A stretch of DNA of 64,000 nucleotides from Arthrobacter pascens (GCF_030816475.1 NZ_JAUSXF010000001.1:3038001-3102000); one strand, 5' to 3'. Shown: positions 27,948 through 37,064, counted from the stretch's first letter. Notes: a model not told the origin generated them from the sequence alone. Made by a program: numbers and translations.

Positions 27948-29104
27948 CGGGTATCACCAGCACCAGACTTGCCGACGGCAGGGAGCTGATCTATTTCGAC
28001 GATGCGGAATCGCCCAAGCCCCGTACCGCCGAAACAACGACTGACCACCGGGACCTCCCGGAACGCGGAGAGCCCGGAGAAGTGCGGTTCGATGCGCTGA
28101 CTGACGAGTGGGTGGCGGTGGCAGCACACCGGCAGACCAGAACGCACCTGCCTCCCGCGGACCAGTGCCCCATCTGCCCCACGACGGCGAACAATCCATC
28201 GGAGATTCCCGCGCCCGACTACGACGTCGTGGTGTTTGAAAACCGCTTCCCGTCCCTCGGCCCTGCCCTGGGCAGCGTACCCGCGGATCCTGCCTGGGGC
28301 ACCACCGGTCCCGCTTACGGACGCTGTGAAGTGGTGTCCTTCACCCCCGAGCACACGGGATCGTTCAGTGGACTGAGCGAAGCCAGGGCCCGGACCGTGG
28401 TGGAAGCCTGGTCCCAGCGCACCGAAGCCCTGAGCGCACTGGCGGGCATCAAGCAGGTGTTCCCGTTCGAAAACCGCGGGGCCGACATCGGGGTCACCCT
28501 CCACCACCCGCACGGGCAGATCTACGCCTACCCCTATGTGACGCCGCGGGCCGGCGTCCTGGGCGCGGCTGCGCGGAGGTTCTACGATCAGGCGGACGGC
28601 CGGCAGACGCTCACGGGTTCGTTGCTGGCTGCCGAACGGAACGACGGAGGCAGGATGGTGATGGAAGGCGAAAATTTCAGCGCCTACGTGCCCTTCGCCG
28701 CGCGCTGGCCGCTGGAAATCCATCTGGTGCCGCACCGCCAGGTTCCCGACCTCGCGGCCCTGAGCGGGGAGGAGAAAGACGAGCTCGCCCATGTCTACCT
28801 TGACCTGCTCAAACGGCTTGATGCCCTGTACCCGACGCCGACGCCATACATTTCGGCGTGGCACCAGGCCCCACTCGACGACGTCCTGCGGCCGGCGAGC
28901 TACCTCCACCTCCAGCTGACGTCGCCGCGCCGGGCGGCCGACAAGCTCAAGTTCCTTGCCGGTTCCGAGGCCGCCATGGGCGCCTTCATCAATGACACCA
29001 CTCCGGAAAGCGTGGCCGAACGCCTCCGCGCCGTTGTGGTCCCGCCTTCCACACCCTCCCCTGCCGCCGCCCCGGCGGCCGTACCCGAAGGAGCACGCGC
29101 GTGA
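27944..29104 (+). CDS. galT: galactose-1-phosphate uridylyltransferase
   Basis: 386 residues. GalT swaps UMP between UDP-glucose and galactose-1-P in the Leloir pathway. The active-site motif HHPHGQIYAY lies near residues 186-195 (His-Pro-His, nucleophile His), with the Asn/Phe-rich FENRFPSLGPAL segment near residue 95. The zinc-binding CPIC pair is near residue 72 and a second His site, EIHLVPHRQVPD, near residue 258. It overlaps the regulator upstream (ATGA) and galK downstream (GTGA), so the three genes are one coupled operon. Confidence 0.95.
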   Translation: MTGITSTRLADGRELIYFDDAESPKPRTAETTTDHRDLPERGEPGEVRFDALTDEWVAVAAHRQTRTHLPPADQCPICPTTANNPSEIPAPDYDVVVFENRFPSLGPALGSVPADPAWGTTGPAYGRCEVVSFTPEHTGSFSGLSEARARTVVEAWSQRTEALSALAGIKQVFPFENRGADIGVTLHHPHGQIYAYPYVTPRAGVLGAAARRFYDQADGRQTLTGSLLAAERNDGGRMVMEGENFSAYVPFAARWPLEIHLVPHRQVPDLAALSGEEKDELAHVYLDLLKRLDALYPTPTPYISAWHQAPLDDVLRPASYLHLQLTSPRRAADKLKFLAGSEAAMGAFINDTTPESVAERLRAVVVPPSTPSPAAAPAAVPEGARA

Positions 29105-30279
29105 GTGCCGCACCCGACCCGCTGACCGCTCCCGTTGCCGCCGGGCTCGCCGGCCGCTTTGAGCGTGAATTCGGCCACGCCCCCGACGGCGTGTGGCAGG
29201 CGCCCGGGCGCGTCAACCTGATCGGCGAACACACGGACTACAACGAGGGCTTTGTGCTTCCGTTTGCCATCGACAAGACGGCCCGGGTGGCTATCGCTGT
29301 CCGTCCGGACTCCACCGTGAGGTTGCTGTCAACGTACGGCGACCAGGGAGTCTTCAGCACCGACCTCGGCGCCCTGGACCCGGCAGCCGCCAAAGGCTGG
29401 ACCAAGTATCCGCTCGGCGTCATCTGGGCCCTCCAGCAGCGTGGAATCACGGTTCCCGGCCTGGACCTGCTCCTGGATTCCAGCGTCCCCCTGGGCGCCG
29501 GGCTGTCCTCCTCCCATGCGATCGAATGCGCTGTAGTATCGGCCTTGAATGAGCTGACTGGAGCCGGCCTGGAGCCCGAGGCCATGGTGCTGGCCACCCA
29601 GCAGGCGGAAAACGACTTCGTGGGCGCCCCCACCGGCATCATGGACCAGTCGGCATCCCTTCGCGGGGCCAAGGGCCACGCAGTATTCCTCGACTGCCGG
29701 GACCAGAGCGTGCGCCTGGTGCCTTTTGAGGCTGAGCCTGCCGGGCTGGTAATGCTGGTGATCGACACCAAGGTTTCGCACTCGCATGCCGATGGCGGCT
29801 ATGCATCGCGTCGGGCAGCCTGTGAACTTGGCGCAGAGATTCTTGGTGTCAAGGCCCTCCGTGATGTCGAGATAAACGACCTTGGAGAAGCCAGCGGACT
29901 CTTGGATGAGGAGACGTTCCGGCGGGTTCGCCACGTAGTCACCGAAAACGACCGCGTGATCCGGACGGTGGACCTGCTGGCAAGCAAAGGTCCCGGGTCC
30001 ATCGGTGCGTTGCTCGACGCGAGCCACGCCTCCATGCGGGACGACTTCGAGATTTCCTGCCCGGAGCTTGACCTCGCTGTTGACACTTCCCGCGCCAACG
30101 GAGCCATTGGCGCCCGGATGACCGGCGGAGGTTTTGGCGGCTCGGCCATCGCGCTTACTCCGGCGGCGGCAGAGCAACAGGTGCGAACCGCCGTCGAACG
30201 CGCTTTCGCCGAAGCCGGCTTCACGGCACCGGACATTTTCACGGTGACCCCGGCCGCCGGAGCCATGCGGATCTCCTAG
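29101..30279 (+). CDS. galK: galactokinase
   Basis: 392 residues from a GTG that overlaps the galT stop. It phosphorylates galactose at C1 with ATP. GHMP kinase signatures: the galactokinase motif GRVNLIGEHTDYNEG at residues 36-50, VPLGAGLSSSHA near 130 (phosphate loop) and GARMTGGGFGGSAIAL near 338-353. Asp of MDQSASL near residue 181 is the catalytic-base region. The operon ends 31 bases later in a strong hairpin. An epimerase (galE) is not in the window. Confidence 0.96.
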   Translation: MSAAPDPLTAPVAAGLAGRFEREFGHAPDGVWQAPGRVNLIGEHTDYNEGFVLPFAIDKTARVAIAVRPDSTVRLLSTYGDQGVFSTDLGALDPAAAKGWTKYPLGVIWALQQRGITVPGLDLLLDSSVPLGAGLSSSHAIECAVVSALNELTGAGLEPEAMVLATQQAENDFVGAPTGIMDQSASLRGAKGHAVFLDCRDQSVRLVPFEAEPAGLVMLVIDTKVSHSHADGGYASRRAACELGAEILGVKALRDVEINDLGEASGLLDEETFRRVRHVVTENDRVIRTVDLLASKGPGSIGALLDASHASMRDDFEISCPELDLAVDTSRANGAIGARMTGGGFGGSAIALTPAAAEQQVRTAVERAFAEAGFTAPDIFTVTPAAGAMRIS

Positions 30280-30309
30280 GACCGTCCTTTTCAGGACAGC
30301 ACACAGCGC

Positions 30310-30355
30310 GAGAGGACCCCCGCCAGCAGGAACTGCAGCTGGCGGGGGTCCTCTC
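30310..30355. terminator. strong terminator after galK
   Basis: A perfect 18-bp stem (30310-30327 with 30338-30355; arms begin GAGAGGACCCCCG) closes a ten-base loop. On the plus strand CCGTTGTTGG follows. It is the longest perfect stem seen here and lies between convergent galK and the BI-1 gene, so it can stop both transcripts. Confidence 0.85.
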
Positions 30356-30406
30356 CCGTTGTTGGTAAGAGCCTTCGGAAAATACGACGGCTGCAGGGGC
30401 CGGGTG

Positions 30407-31306
30407 CTAGTCGTCGCCGCGGAGGATGGCCAGCAGGCGGATGATCTCCACGTACAGCCAGACCAGCGTCACGGTAAGGCCGAATGCCGCTGTCCAGGAG
30501 AAGCGCTGGGGCGCCCCGCTCCGGACGCCTGCCTCGATGCTCGTGAAGTCCATGATCAGCGAGAAGGCTGCCAGGCCGATGGCCAGGACTCCGATGAACA
30601 CACCCAGCGGGATGCCGAAGATGATAACGCCGCTGCGGAGCCCGAACGGTGAATCCACGGCGCCTGTCAACATCAGGACCATGTTGACCAGGGCGAAGAC
30701 CGCGTAGCCGATCGTTGCGATCATGAAGAACCGCATGGCCTTGGGAGTCGCCCGGACCTTGCCGTTCTTGAACAGCAGAAGCGTGACGCCGAAGACGGAC
30801 AGAGTGCCGATGACGGCCTGCAGCCCGACCCCCGGGTAGAGGGCATCAAGGAAACGGGTGAGGCCGCCGAGGAAAAGCCCCTCCAGTCCCGCGTAGGTGA
30901 GGATCAAGGCCGGGGACGGCTGCTTCTTGAAGGTGTTGACCAGTGCCAGCACGAAGCCGCCCAGGGCGCCGACAACCATCAGCAACATGGCCAGGCTTTG
31001 GCCGACGAACAGGGTCACCGCTGCGCCGGCAACCAGGACGCCCAGGCACGCCGCAGTCTTGACGATGACGTCGTCGAACGTCATCCGGCCGGTATCGGCA
31101 GGGCCCGCCGCCGGCTGGGTGTACATCTGCTGCAGTTGCTCGTTCGTCATGTTCTGCTGCTGCGGCCCGCCCCCCTGGGCATAAGGCTGCTGGCCATAGG
31201 GCTGGCCGTAAGGCTGCTGGCCGTAGGGAGCCTGCGGGACAGGCGGTGCCTGCGTGGCGCCACGGAAATTCTTTCCGTTGAAGATCGGGTTGCCGCCAAG
31301 TGCCAT
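30407..31306 (-). CDS. Bax inhibitor-1/YccA family membrane protein
   Basis: About 299 residues from ATG 31306, chosen because GGAGG lies nine bases upstream and family members begin MALGGNPIFNGKNF. The N-terminal ~65 residues are a Pro/Gln/Tyr/Gly-rich cytoplasmic tail with PYGQQ-like repeats. Seven membrane segments follow, ending with SWTAAFGLTVTLVWLYVEIIRLLAIL. The PMP-like LTYAGLEGLFLGG and IMDFTSIEAGV stretches are typical. Bacterial members behave as pH-sensitive calcium leak channels; the role here is inferred from the family. Confidence 0.92.
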   Translation of the reverse strand: MALGGNPIFNGKNFRGATQAPPVPQAPYGQQPYGQPYGQQPYAQGGGPQQQNMTNEQLQQMYTQPAAGPADTGRMTFDDVIVKTAACLGVLVAGAAVTLFVGQSLAMLLMVVGALGGFVLALVNTFKKQPSPALILTYAGLEGLFLGGLTRFLDALYPGVGLQAVIGTLSVFGVTLLLFKNGKVRATPKAMRFFMIATIGYAVFALVNMVLMLTGAVDSPFGLRSGVIIFGIPLGVFIGVLAIGLAAFSLIMDFTSIEAGVRSGAPQRFSWTAAFGLTVTLVWLYVEIIRLLAILRGDD

Positions 31307-31435
31307 TGCGGGTGTCCTCCATATAAAGGGCTGGATACTGAACTTATGGTTCACGTTACCAATTTCCACGTCCAGCCACGGCTGAAAGTTCCCTCTCCTG
31401 GAGTCGCAACCCAACTGTGACATGGTGTTTTACGG

Positions 31436-32149
31436 CTAGCCCACGCCCAGGTAGGCCTCCTTGATAGCCGGGTTGGCCATCAGTTCCTTTCCCGTTCCGC
31501 TGTGCGTGATTTCACCGGTTTCCAGAACAAAGGCCCGGTGCGCTCCTGCCAGGGCCTGGTTGGCATTCTGTTCGACCATCAGGACGGTGGTGCCCTGGTT
31601 GTTGATCTCCTTGATGATCTTGAAGATCTGGCGGATAAACTGTGGCGCCAGGCCCATCGACGGTTCATCCAGGAGCAGCAGCTTCGGGTTGGACATCAGC
31701 GCCCTGCCGATGGCGAGCATCTGCTGCTCCCCGCCGGACATGGTGCCGCCATACTGCTTCTCCCGTTCCTTCAGCCGTGGGAAGAGATCGAACACGCGTT
31801 CCAAGTCCCGGGGAACGCCGTTCCTGTCCTTGCGGCCGAAAGTTCCCATGTCCAGGTTCTCCAGGACAGTCATGCCGGGGAAGATCCCGCGCCCTTCCGG
31901 AGCCTGCGAGATGCCATGGACCACCCGGATGTGGGCCTTCATTTTCGTGATGTCTTGCCCGGCGAAGGTGATCTTACCAGTCGAGCAGTTGAGTAGCCCG
32001 GAGATCGTCTTCATCGTGGTTGTCTTGCCGGCCCCGTTAGCGCCGATAAGTGAAACGACCTCGCCCTCGTTGACAGTGAAGGACATGTTCCGGATGGCCT
32101 GGATCCGGCCGTAATGGACTGATACGCCTTCGAGTTCAAGCAATGTCAT
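31436..32149 (-). CDS. livF: branched-chain amino acid ABC transporter ATP-binding protein
   Basis: 237 residues, a stand-alone ATPase domain. Walker A GANGAGKTT lies near residues 36-44, the signature MSGGEQQ near 137-143 and Walker B LLLLDEPSMGLAP near 157-169, followed by the switch His near the VLMVEQNA segment. The GISQAPEGRGIF motif is typical of LivF. It is the last gene of the livK-H-M-G-F series and its start overlaps the livG stop. No clear terminator follows within the 110-base gap to the BI-1 gene. Confidence 0.95.
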   Translation of the reverse strand: MTLLELEGVSVHYGRIQAIRNMSFTVNEGEVVSLIGANGAGKTTTMKTISGLLNCSTGKITFAGQDITKMKAHIRVVHGISQAPEGRGIFPGMTVLENLDMGTFGRKDRNGVPRDLERVFDLFPRLKEREKQYGGTMSGGEQQMLAIGRALMSNPKLLLLDEPSMGLAPQFIRQIFKIIKEINNQGTTVLMVEQNANQALAGAHRAFVLETGEITHSGTGKELMANPAIKEAYLGVG

Positions 32150-33071
32150 CTTCGGGCTCCCCCAGGTAGGCCGCGATCACGCGCGGGTCTTCACGGATTT
32201 CGCGCGGCAGCCCGTCCGCGATTTTCTTGCCAAACTCCAGGACGACGATCCGGTCGGTCACACCCATGACCAGCTTCATGTCGTGCTCGATCAGCAGCAC
32301 GGTATAGCCCTCATCCCGGATAGTGCGGATGAGAGCCATCAGCTCTTCCTTTTCAGCCGGATTGAACCCTGCCGCCGGCTCGTCCAGGCACAGCACCTTC
32401 GGGTCCGTCGCCAGGGCGCGGGCAATCTCCAGGCGGCGCTGGTAGCCGTAGGGCAGGTGCCGGGAGAGGAAGTGTGCATGGTCAGCGATGCCCACGAAGT
32501 CCAACAAGGCCATTCCTCGCACAATGGCCGATTTTTCCTCCCGGGTATGCGTCGGCAGCCGCAGCAACGCTCCGCCCACACTGGTACGGTGCCGGGCGTC
32601 AAGGCCCACCACGACGTTCTCAAGAGCCGTCATCTCGCCAAAAAGCCGGATGTTCTGGAATGTGCGCGAAAGTCCAAGCCTGGTGATTTTGTGTTGCTTC
32701 AGTCCGTTGAGGGACTGACTCTCCAGTACCACTTTTCCGCTAGTGGGTTTGTACACCCCGGTCATGGCGTTGAAGCACGTGGTTTTGCCCGCGCCGTTCG
32801 GTCCGATCAGGCCAAGGATTTCGCCCCGCTTGATGTTGAAGCTGACGTTGTCCAAGGCGACGAGGCCGCCGAACTTGATGGTCAGGTTTTGCACTTCGAC
32901 AATGTTGTCCCCCACCTTTACCGCAATATCGCGGTCCGGGGCCACTTTCTCGGCCAGCTCCAGGTCAACCCCGGCTTCCGCCAGTGCTTCGACGTCGATT
33001 TCAGCCGGTTGAGCAGCCTGGCTGGCCGTCTCTGTGCCCGAATTAACAGGCGCTGCGCCGTCGGTGGTCAT
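32136..33071 (-). CDS. livG: branched-chain amino acid ABC transporter ATP-binding protein
   Basis: 311 residues. The ATPase domain has Walker A GPNGAGKTT near residue 92-100, the LivG-type signature LPYGYQRRLEIARAL near 207-221 and Walker B VLCLDEPAAGFNP near 226-238. An unusual ~55-residue acidic N-terminal extension rich in Ala/Glu precedes the domain (canonical LivG is ~255 residues). It overlaps livM by four bases upstream and livF by 14 bases downstream, giving one coupled operon. Confidence 0.94.
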   Translation of the reverse strand: MTTDGAAPVNSGTETASQAAQPAEIDVEALAEAGVDLELAEKVAPDRDIAVKVGDNIVEVQNLTIKFGGLVALDNVSFNIKRGEILGLIGPNGAGKTTCFNAMTGVYKPTSGKVVLESQSLNGLKQHKITRLGLSRTFQNIRLFGEMTALENVVVGLDARHRTSVGGALLRLPTHTREEKSAIVRGMALLDFVGIADHAHFLSRHLPYGYQRRLEIARALATDPKVLCLDEPAAGFNPAEKEELMALIRTIRDEGYTVLLIEHDMKLVMGVTDRIVVLEFGKKIADGLPREIREDPRVIAAYLGEPEDDIA

Positions 33072-34315
33072 GCCTGTGCTCCCTTCTCATGGCCCAGTCC
33101 GGAGCGGCCGGCCGGCGGCACGTCGCCGCCCGCGAGCCCGCTGGAGTCCTTCTTGGCAACCTTGTTATAGGCGGTACGCCCGTAGGCCAGCAGCCGCTGG
33201 CGAGCGGGCAGCAGGCCCTGGGACCGGAAAATCATGATCAGCACAAGCGCGATGCCGAAAATGAGGTACTTGTACTCAGCAATGGCCGTGAAGCGCAGCG
33301 GGATGTAACTGACCAGTGCTCCGCCGACGATGGCTCCGACCTTGTTGCCGGCGCCTCCCAGCACCACGGCCGCGAGGAACAGGATCGAGGTGGTGACGTC
33401 GAATTTCTGGTTGTTCACAAAGCCCACCTGCCCGGCGAACAATGCCCCCGACATGCCCCCGATGGCTGCTCCGATGGCGAAGGCCCAGACCTTGTACTTG
33501 AAGGTGGGAACGCCCATGATTTCGGCGGCATCCTCATCCTCCCTGATGGCAATCCATGCCCGCCCCACGCGGCTCCGCTCAAGGTTGCCCACGAGGAGGG
33601 TGATGACGATGATGATGGTCAGCGTGAGCCAGTACCACGGCACCCCATTGGAATTCGAGAAGATGGGAGCACCGTCCGGCTCTGTACCCGGCGGGTGGCC
33701 CACGTTCTGGAAACCCACCTGGCCCTTCATGGCGGGGATGATCGTGGCGAGGATGCGGACAATTTCACCGAAGCCAAGAGTCACGATGGCCAGATAGTCG
33801 CCGCGCAGGCGCAAGGTGGGAACACCCAGCACCACGCCGAAGAACATGGTGATCGCCATCGCTACGGGGATTGTCCACAGGTAGGGAATGTGCAGGAACG
33901 GGGAGTCCGGGCTTGTCAGCATCGCCGCGCAATAGGAGCCCACGGCGAAGAATGCCACGTAGCCAAGGTCCAGCAGCCCGGCATACCCCACCACCACGTT
34001 CAGCCCGACGGCAATGAGCGCGAAGCGGGCCATGTCGAAGCAGGCGAGGGCGAAGTTGTTACCGGGCTCCGTGGTGATAATCGGCGGGTTGATCAGCGGC
34101 AGCAGGTAGGCCAGGACCACGACGACGATGAGGAAGGCCCATTGCTGCTGGCGCGGCAGGGCGTTCCAGCGTTCACCGAGGGAACCGAAGATGCCGTGGC
34201 CTCGTTTTTCCGGGGTGACGCTGGTGCCGGGCCCCGCGGACTTGGCCTCGCGCTCCTCGGCAGCTTGCTCCGTGGCCGCCTCCGGAAGTGGCGTGGGTCC
34301 ATCGACCATGCTCAT
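33068..34315 (-). CDS. livM: branched-chain amino acid ABC transporter permease
   Basis: About 415 residues from ATG 34315, chosen because AAGGAG lies six bases upstream; a longer frame to 34408 overlaps livH and is unlikely. A ~45-residue polar N-terminal tail precedes about nine to ten membrane segments. Family features: NVVVGYAGLLDLGYVAFFAVG near residues 110-130, TLRLRGDYLAIVTLGFGEI near 175-193 and the ATPase-contact loop SRVGRAWIAIREDEDAAEIMG near residues 255-275. The start overlaps the livH stop as ATGA. Confidence 0.93.
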   Translation of the reverse strand: MSMVDGPTPLPEAATEQAAEEREAKSAGPGTSVTPEKRGHGIFGSLGERWNALPRQQQWAFLIVVVVLAYLLPLINPPIITTEPGNNFALACFDMARFALIAVGLNVVVGYAGLLDLGYVAFFAVGSYCAAMLTSPDSPFLHIPYLWTIPVAMAITMFFGVVLGVPTLRLRGDYLAIVTLGFGEIVRILATIIPAMKGQVGFQNVGHPPGTEPDGAPIFSNSNGVPWYWLTLTIIIVITLLVGNLERSRVGRAWIAIREDEDAAEIMGVPTFKYKVWAFAIGAAIGGMSGALFAGQVGFVNNQKFDVTTSILFLAAVVLGGAGNKVGAIVGGALVSYIPLRFTAIAEYKYLIFGIALVLIMIFRSQGLLPARQRLLAYGRTAYNKVAKKDSSGLAGGDVPPAGRSGLGHEKGAQA

Positions 34316-35319
34316 GCTTTGCTCCTTCCAAGGGAGGTGCCCAGGATACCCTGCGGACGAAGCAGGAGGACCAGGACCAGGATGACGAAGGCGACGACGT
34401 CGGTCCACTGCGAGTTGCCCAGGAGGATCTGCCCGTAGTTGCCGATGAGGCCGAGCAGCAGTCCGCCTAGGAGCGCGCCGCGCACGTTGCCGATACCGCC
34501 AAGTACCGCCGCCGCAAACGCCTTGATCCCCAGCACGAAGCCGCCGCTGTACTGGACGCCGGAAGGAATCTTCATGACGTAGAACAATGCGGCGGCTCCT
34601 GCCAGCACACCGCCGATCACGAAGGTGGTGATGATAATCCGCTCTTTGTTCACGCCCATCAGCGTGGCAGTGTCCGGATCCTGGGCGACGGCACGGATGC
34701 CACGGCCGGTGCGGGACTTGCTGATGAACCGCTCCGTGGCCACCATCATGATGATGGCCGCGATGACGATCACCACCTGTTGCGAGTCAACGATGGTACC
34801 GAAAACGTCGAAGATCGCCAGCGGGCGGAACATGGTGATGGCGACTTCGGGGCTCGGCCCGCGCACGAGGTAAATGATGTACTGGATGGTGAAGGATGCA
34901 CCGATGGCGGTGATCAGGAAGACCAGTCGCGGTGCATTGCGCCGCCGCAAGGGTTTATAGGCCACACGCTCCAGCAGGAAAGCTGTTGCAGCGGACGCCA
35001 CCATGGCGAGTACCAGCGCCAGTATGAGGTTGAGGATGATCGCCGTTAGCCCCAGCCGCGGCACTGACGGGCCGAATCCCAATGAGGTCAAGGTGAACAC
35101 CACGGCATAACAGCCGACGATGAAGACCTCGGAGTGGGCAAAGTTGATGAGGTTGAGGACACCGTAGACGAGGGTGTACCCCAGGGCCACCAGCGCGTAG
35201 ATGGCTCCGAACGTCAACCCGTCAAAGGTTGCGCTCCAGAAATTCTGCATGAGGGACGGTATGTCGAAGGAAATCCAGTCGTTTTCCATCGGAGGCAAGG
35301 GGACAAGCAGGGGAAGCAT
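34312..35319 (-). CDS. livH: branched-chain amino acid ABC transporter permease
   Basis: About 335 residues from ATG 35319 (a GTG at 35325 and an ATG at 35289 are alternatives). About eight membrane segments. LivH signatures: GLTFGAIYALVALGYTLVYG near residue 36-55, INFAHSEVFIVG near 60-71 and the coupling loop RTGRGIRAVAQDPDTATLMG near 210-230. It is the first gene after the livK terminator hairpin, so it may be expressed by readthrough from livK; no separate promoter is obvious in the 190 bases between them. Confidence 0.93.
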   Translation of the reverse strand: MLPLLVPLPPMENDWISFDIPSLMQNFWSATFDGLTFGAIYALVALGYTLVYGVLNLINFAHSEVFIVGCYAVVFTLTSLGFGPSVPRLGLTAIILNLILALVLAMVASAATAFLLERVAYKPLRRRNAPRLVFLITAIGASFTIQYIIYLVRGPSPEVAITMFRPLAIFDVFGTIVDSQQVVIVIAAIIMMVATERFISKSRTGRGIRAVAQDPDTATLMGVNKERIIITTFVIGGVLAGAAALFYVMKIPSGVQYSGGFVLGIKAFAAAVLGGIGNVRGALLGGLLLGLIGNYGQILLGNSQWTDVVAFVILVLVLLLRPQGILGTSLGRSKA

Positions 35320-35460
35320 TGGCACATCCTGATCCAGTCGGGCCCGTCAGTTGGGGGCGGTGCCGACACTCGGTACTTTGATGCTCTGTCGATTTTTGGT
35401 GCTCTGCCGATTCCAGCGGGGCGGCGAGCAAGCCGGTCAAGAAAACCCGGTCAAGAAAAA

Positions 35461-35493
35461 GCTGTGGGGTCCGCGTTTAGCTGACCCCACAGC
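35461..35493 (-). terminator. intrinsic terminator between livK and livH
   Basis: GCTGTGGGGTC (35461-35471) pairs with GACCCCACAGC (35483-35493) around an 11-base loop. On the minus strand the stem is followed by TTTTTCTTG, a classical U tract. It begins 18 bases after the livK stop. Next to it CCGGTCAAGAAAA occurs twice (35433-35445 and 35448-35460). It should lower expression of livHMGF relative to livK. Confidence 0.85.
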
Positions 35494-35511
35494 CGATTCT
35501 GGTCGGGCCCG

Positions 35512-36744
35512 CTACTCGCCGACGGGTCCGATCGGAACTATCTTCCCATTTTCAACCTTGTATCCATAGACCGTAGGCGCCTGGAGTTCGCCCTTGGCGT
35601 TCCACTTGTAGTGCTTGCTCAGGCCGTCCTTGTCGTAGCTCTTGACCCAGGACAGCAGATCCGGCCTGGACTGCTTGCCTGCATCAATGCCCGAGAGGAG
35701 GACTGTCGCGGCATCGTAGCCCTCGATCGAGTACGTTCCAGGCTCAGCACCCTTGGACACCTCTTTGTAGGCGGAGGCGAAATCAGGAATCAGCTCACCC
35801 GGGATGCAGGGGCAGGTGAAGTAGGCGTTGCTGGATGCATCACCAGCCTGCTTGATGAACTGATCGTCCTTGACGCCATCAGGGGCGACGAATGTACCAG
35901 TGAATCCCTTGCCCGAGAGCTGCTGGTCGAAGGGCGCTGCCTCGGGATAGTAGCCAGAGTAGAAGACAGCATCGGCCTTGGAGTTCATGATTTTGGAAAT
36001 AACGGCCGAGAAGTCCTTCTGGCCGGTGGTGACCTTGTCGGAGCCGGCAAGGGCACTTCCCAGGCCGGCGGTAGTCGACGCGCCCAGTCCGATGCCATAA
36101 TCCGAGTCATCCTGGACCAGGTAGACCTTCTTCGCGCCGAGCTTGCCGGTCAGGAATTTGGCAGCAGCCGGCCCCTGGACGGCGTCGTTGCCCAGGCCAC
36201 GGAAGAACGTGGTCCAGCCGTTTTCGGTCAATGACGGGTTCGTGGCGGAAGGCGTGATGTGGACCAGGCCCTTCTGCTCAAAGATGTTGCCGGTGGCCTT
36301 GGATTCTCCCGAGAAGGGAAGACCGAGGACGCCGATGATGTCGGCCTCGCTGACTATCTGCGTCACCGGACCGGTGGCCTTGTTCGGGTCACCTTCGGTA
36401 TCAAACTTCTTGAACACGACCTGGCAGCCAGGGTTGGCGGCGTTGTGCTGGTTGATCGCAAGCTGGATGCCGTTGAAGATGTTGATGCCGAGCTGGGCAT
36501 TAGGACCCGTCTGCGCTCCGGCGTAGGCCAGCGTTGTCGTGGCAGGGCAGGTTGCTTTGCCGTCGCCCTTCGGAAGGACCGCGGCGGGTGGCACGTCGAT
36601 CTTGGAAATTGCGGGAATGTTCACTTTGTTAGCGGCCCCCGAGGTGTCATTCGTGGTGGGGCCGGCCTGATTGGCGCAAGCCGACAGCAGCATGCTGAGT
36701 GTGGCTGCCGCTGCCAACGAAGTGAGGACGTTCTTTCGATACAT
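35512..36744 (-). CDS. livK: branched-chain amino acid ABC transporter substrate-binding lipoprotein
   Basis: 410 residues. A lipoprotein signal is clear: basic MYRKN start, hydrophobic stretch and lipobox LSAC with Cys at residue 23. The mature protein is a type I periplasmic-binding fold (Peripla_BP_6) with TLAYAGAQTGPNAQLGINIFNGIQ at the start and the QKDFSAVISKIMNSKADAVFYSGYYPEA segment typical of LivJ/LivK and related binding proteins. GAAGG lies eight bases upstream of ATG 36744. The exact ligand (Leu/Ile/Val or another) is not fixed. It leads the operon, followed by a terminator and then livHMGF. Confidence 0.93.
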   Translation of the reverse strand: MYRKNVLTSLAAAATLSMLLSACANQAGPTTNDTSGAANKVNIPAISKIDVPPAAVLPKGDGKATCPATTTLAYAGAQTGPNAQLGINIFNGIQLAINQHNAANPGCQVVFKKFDTEGDPNKATGPVTQIVSEADIIGVLGLPFSGESKATGNIFEQKGLVHITPSATNPSLTENGWTTFFRGLGNDAVQGPAAAKFLTGKLGAKKVYLVQDDSDYGIGLGASTTAGLGSALAGSDKVTTGQKDFSAVISKIMNSKADAVFYSGYYPEAAPFDQQLSGKGFTGTFVAPDGVKDDQFIKQAGDASSNAYFTCPCIPGELIPDFASAYKEVSKGAEPGTYSIEGYDAATVLLSGIDAGKQSRPDLLSWVKSYDKDGLSKHYKWNAKGELQAPTVYGYKVENGKIVPIGPVGE

Positions 36745-37064
36745 TTATTTGCCTTCCGAGCCGGATCCGTTGCGTGGCTACCCGGATGGAACCGGGGCGG
36801 CCGCGCCTACTTCCGAATATGTTTCCTGAGACTACTACCAACTCTGTGTCGTGGAACACATGCCCCTCTTCAGGGCGTGGCCAAAACATGCGATGCGAGG
36901 GATGGATCAGGAGTTCCTGATTCCACTTCAAGCTAATGCATATCCTGCGGGAAAATAAGTGACTATGGTCACATACTTATAACAGTCGTTGCATATGCGG
37001 AATCAGACGCGAAGCTGCAGACACTGAAGGCCCGGAAGAGGGCATGGGAAGAGAAGGGTTCTTG
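36745..37064. other. 320-base intergenic region, livK promoter
   Basis: No gene is supported here. The region carries the livK control signals on the minus strand: a CRP/GlxR-like site at 36958-36973, a possible -10 TAGCTT (36935-36930) with weak -35 TTATTT (36958-36953), and an alternative -10 TATAAG (36981-36976). A GCATATGC palindrome lies at 36991-36998. A 3'-trailer of the minus-strand tRNA-Leu gene also ends in this gap. Nothing else is recognisable. Confidence 0.5.
36958..36973. promoter_or_regulatory. CRP/GlxR-type binding site upstream of livK
   Basis: AGTGA-CTATGG-TCACA matches the CRP-family consensus TGTGAN6TCACA at nine of the ten defined bases, and GTGAC/GTCAC arms are perfectly symmetric. 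Its centre is ~42 bases upstream of the start predicted from TAGCTT at 36935-36930, the class II activator position. If instead TATAAG at 36981 is the -10, it would lie over the start point and repress. Confidence 0.6.

Noticed and set aside
26924..29113. 729-residue open frame on the minus strand across the gal regulator and galT
   Set aside because: It runs antisense to two clearly recognisable genes, shows no domain and has Arg/Gly-rich composition typical of shadow frames in high-GC DNA.
36647..36931. 94-residue minus-strand frame over the livK promoter region
   Set aside because: It runs through the livK start in another frame, has no ribosome site and no family features.
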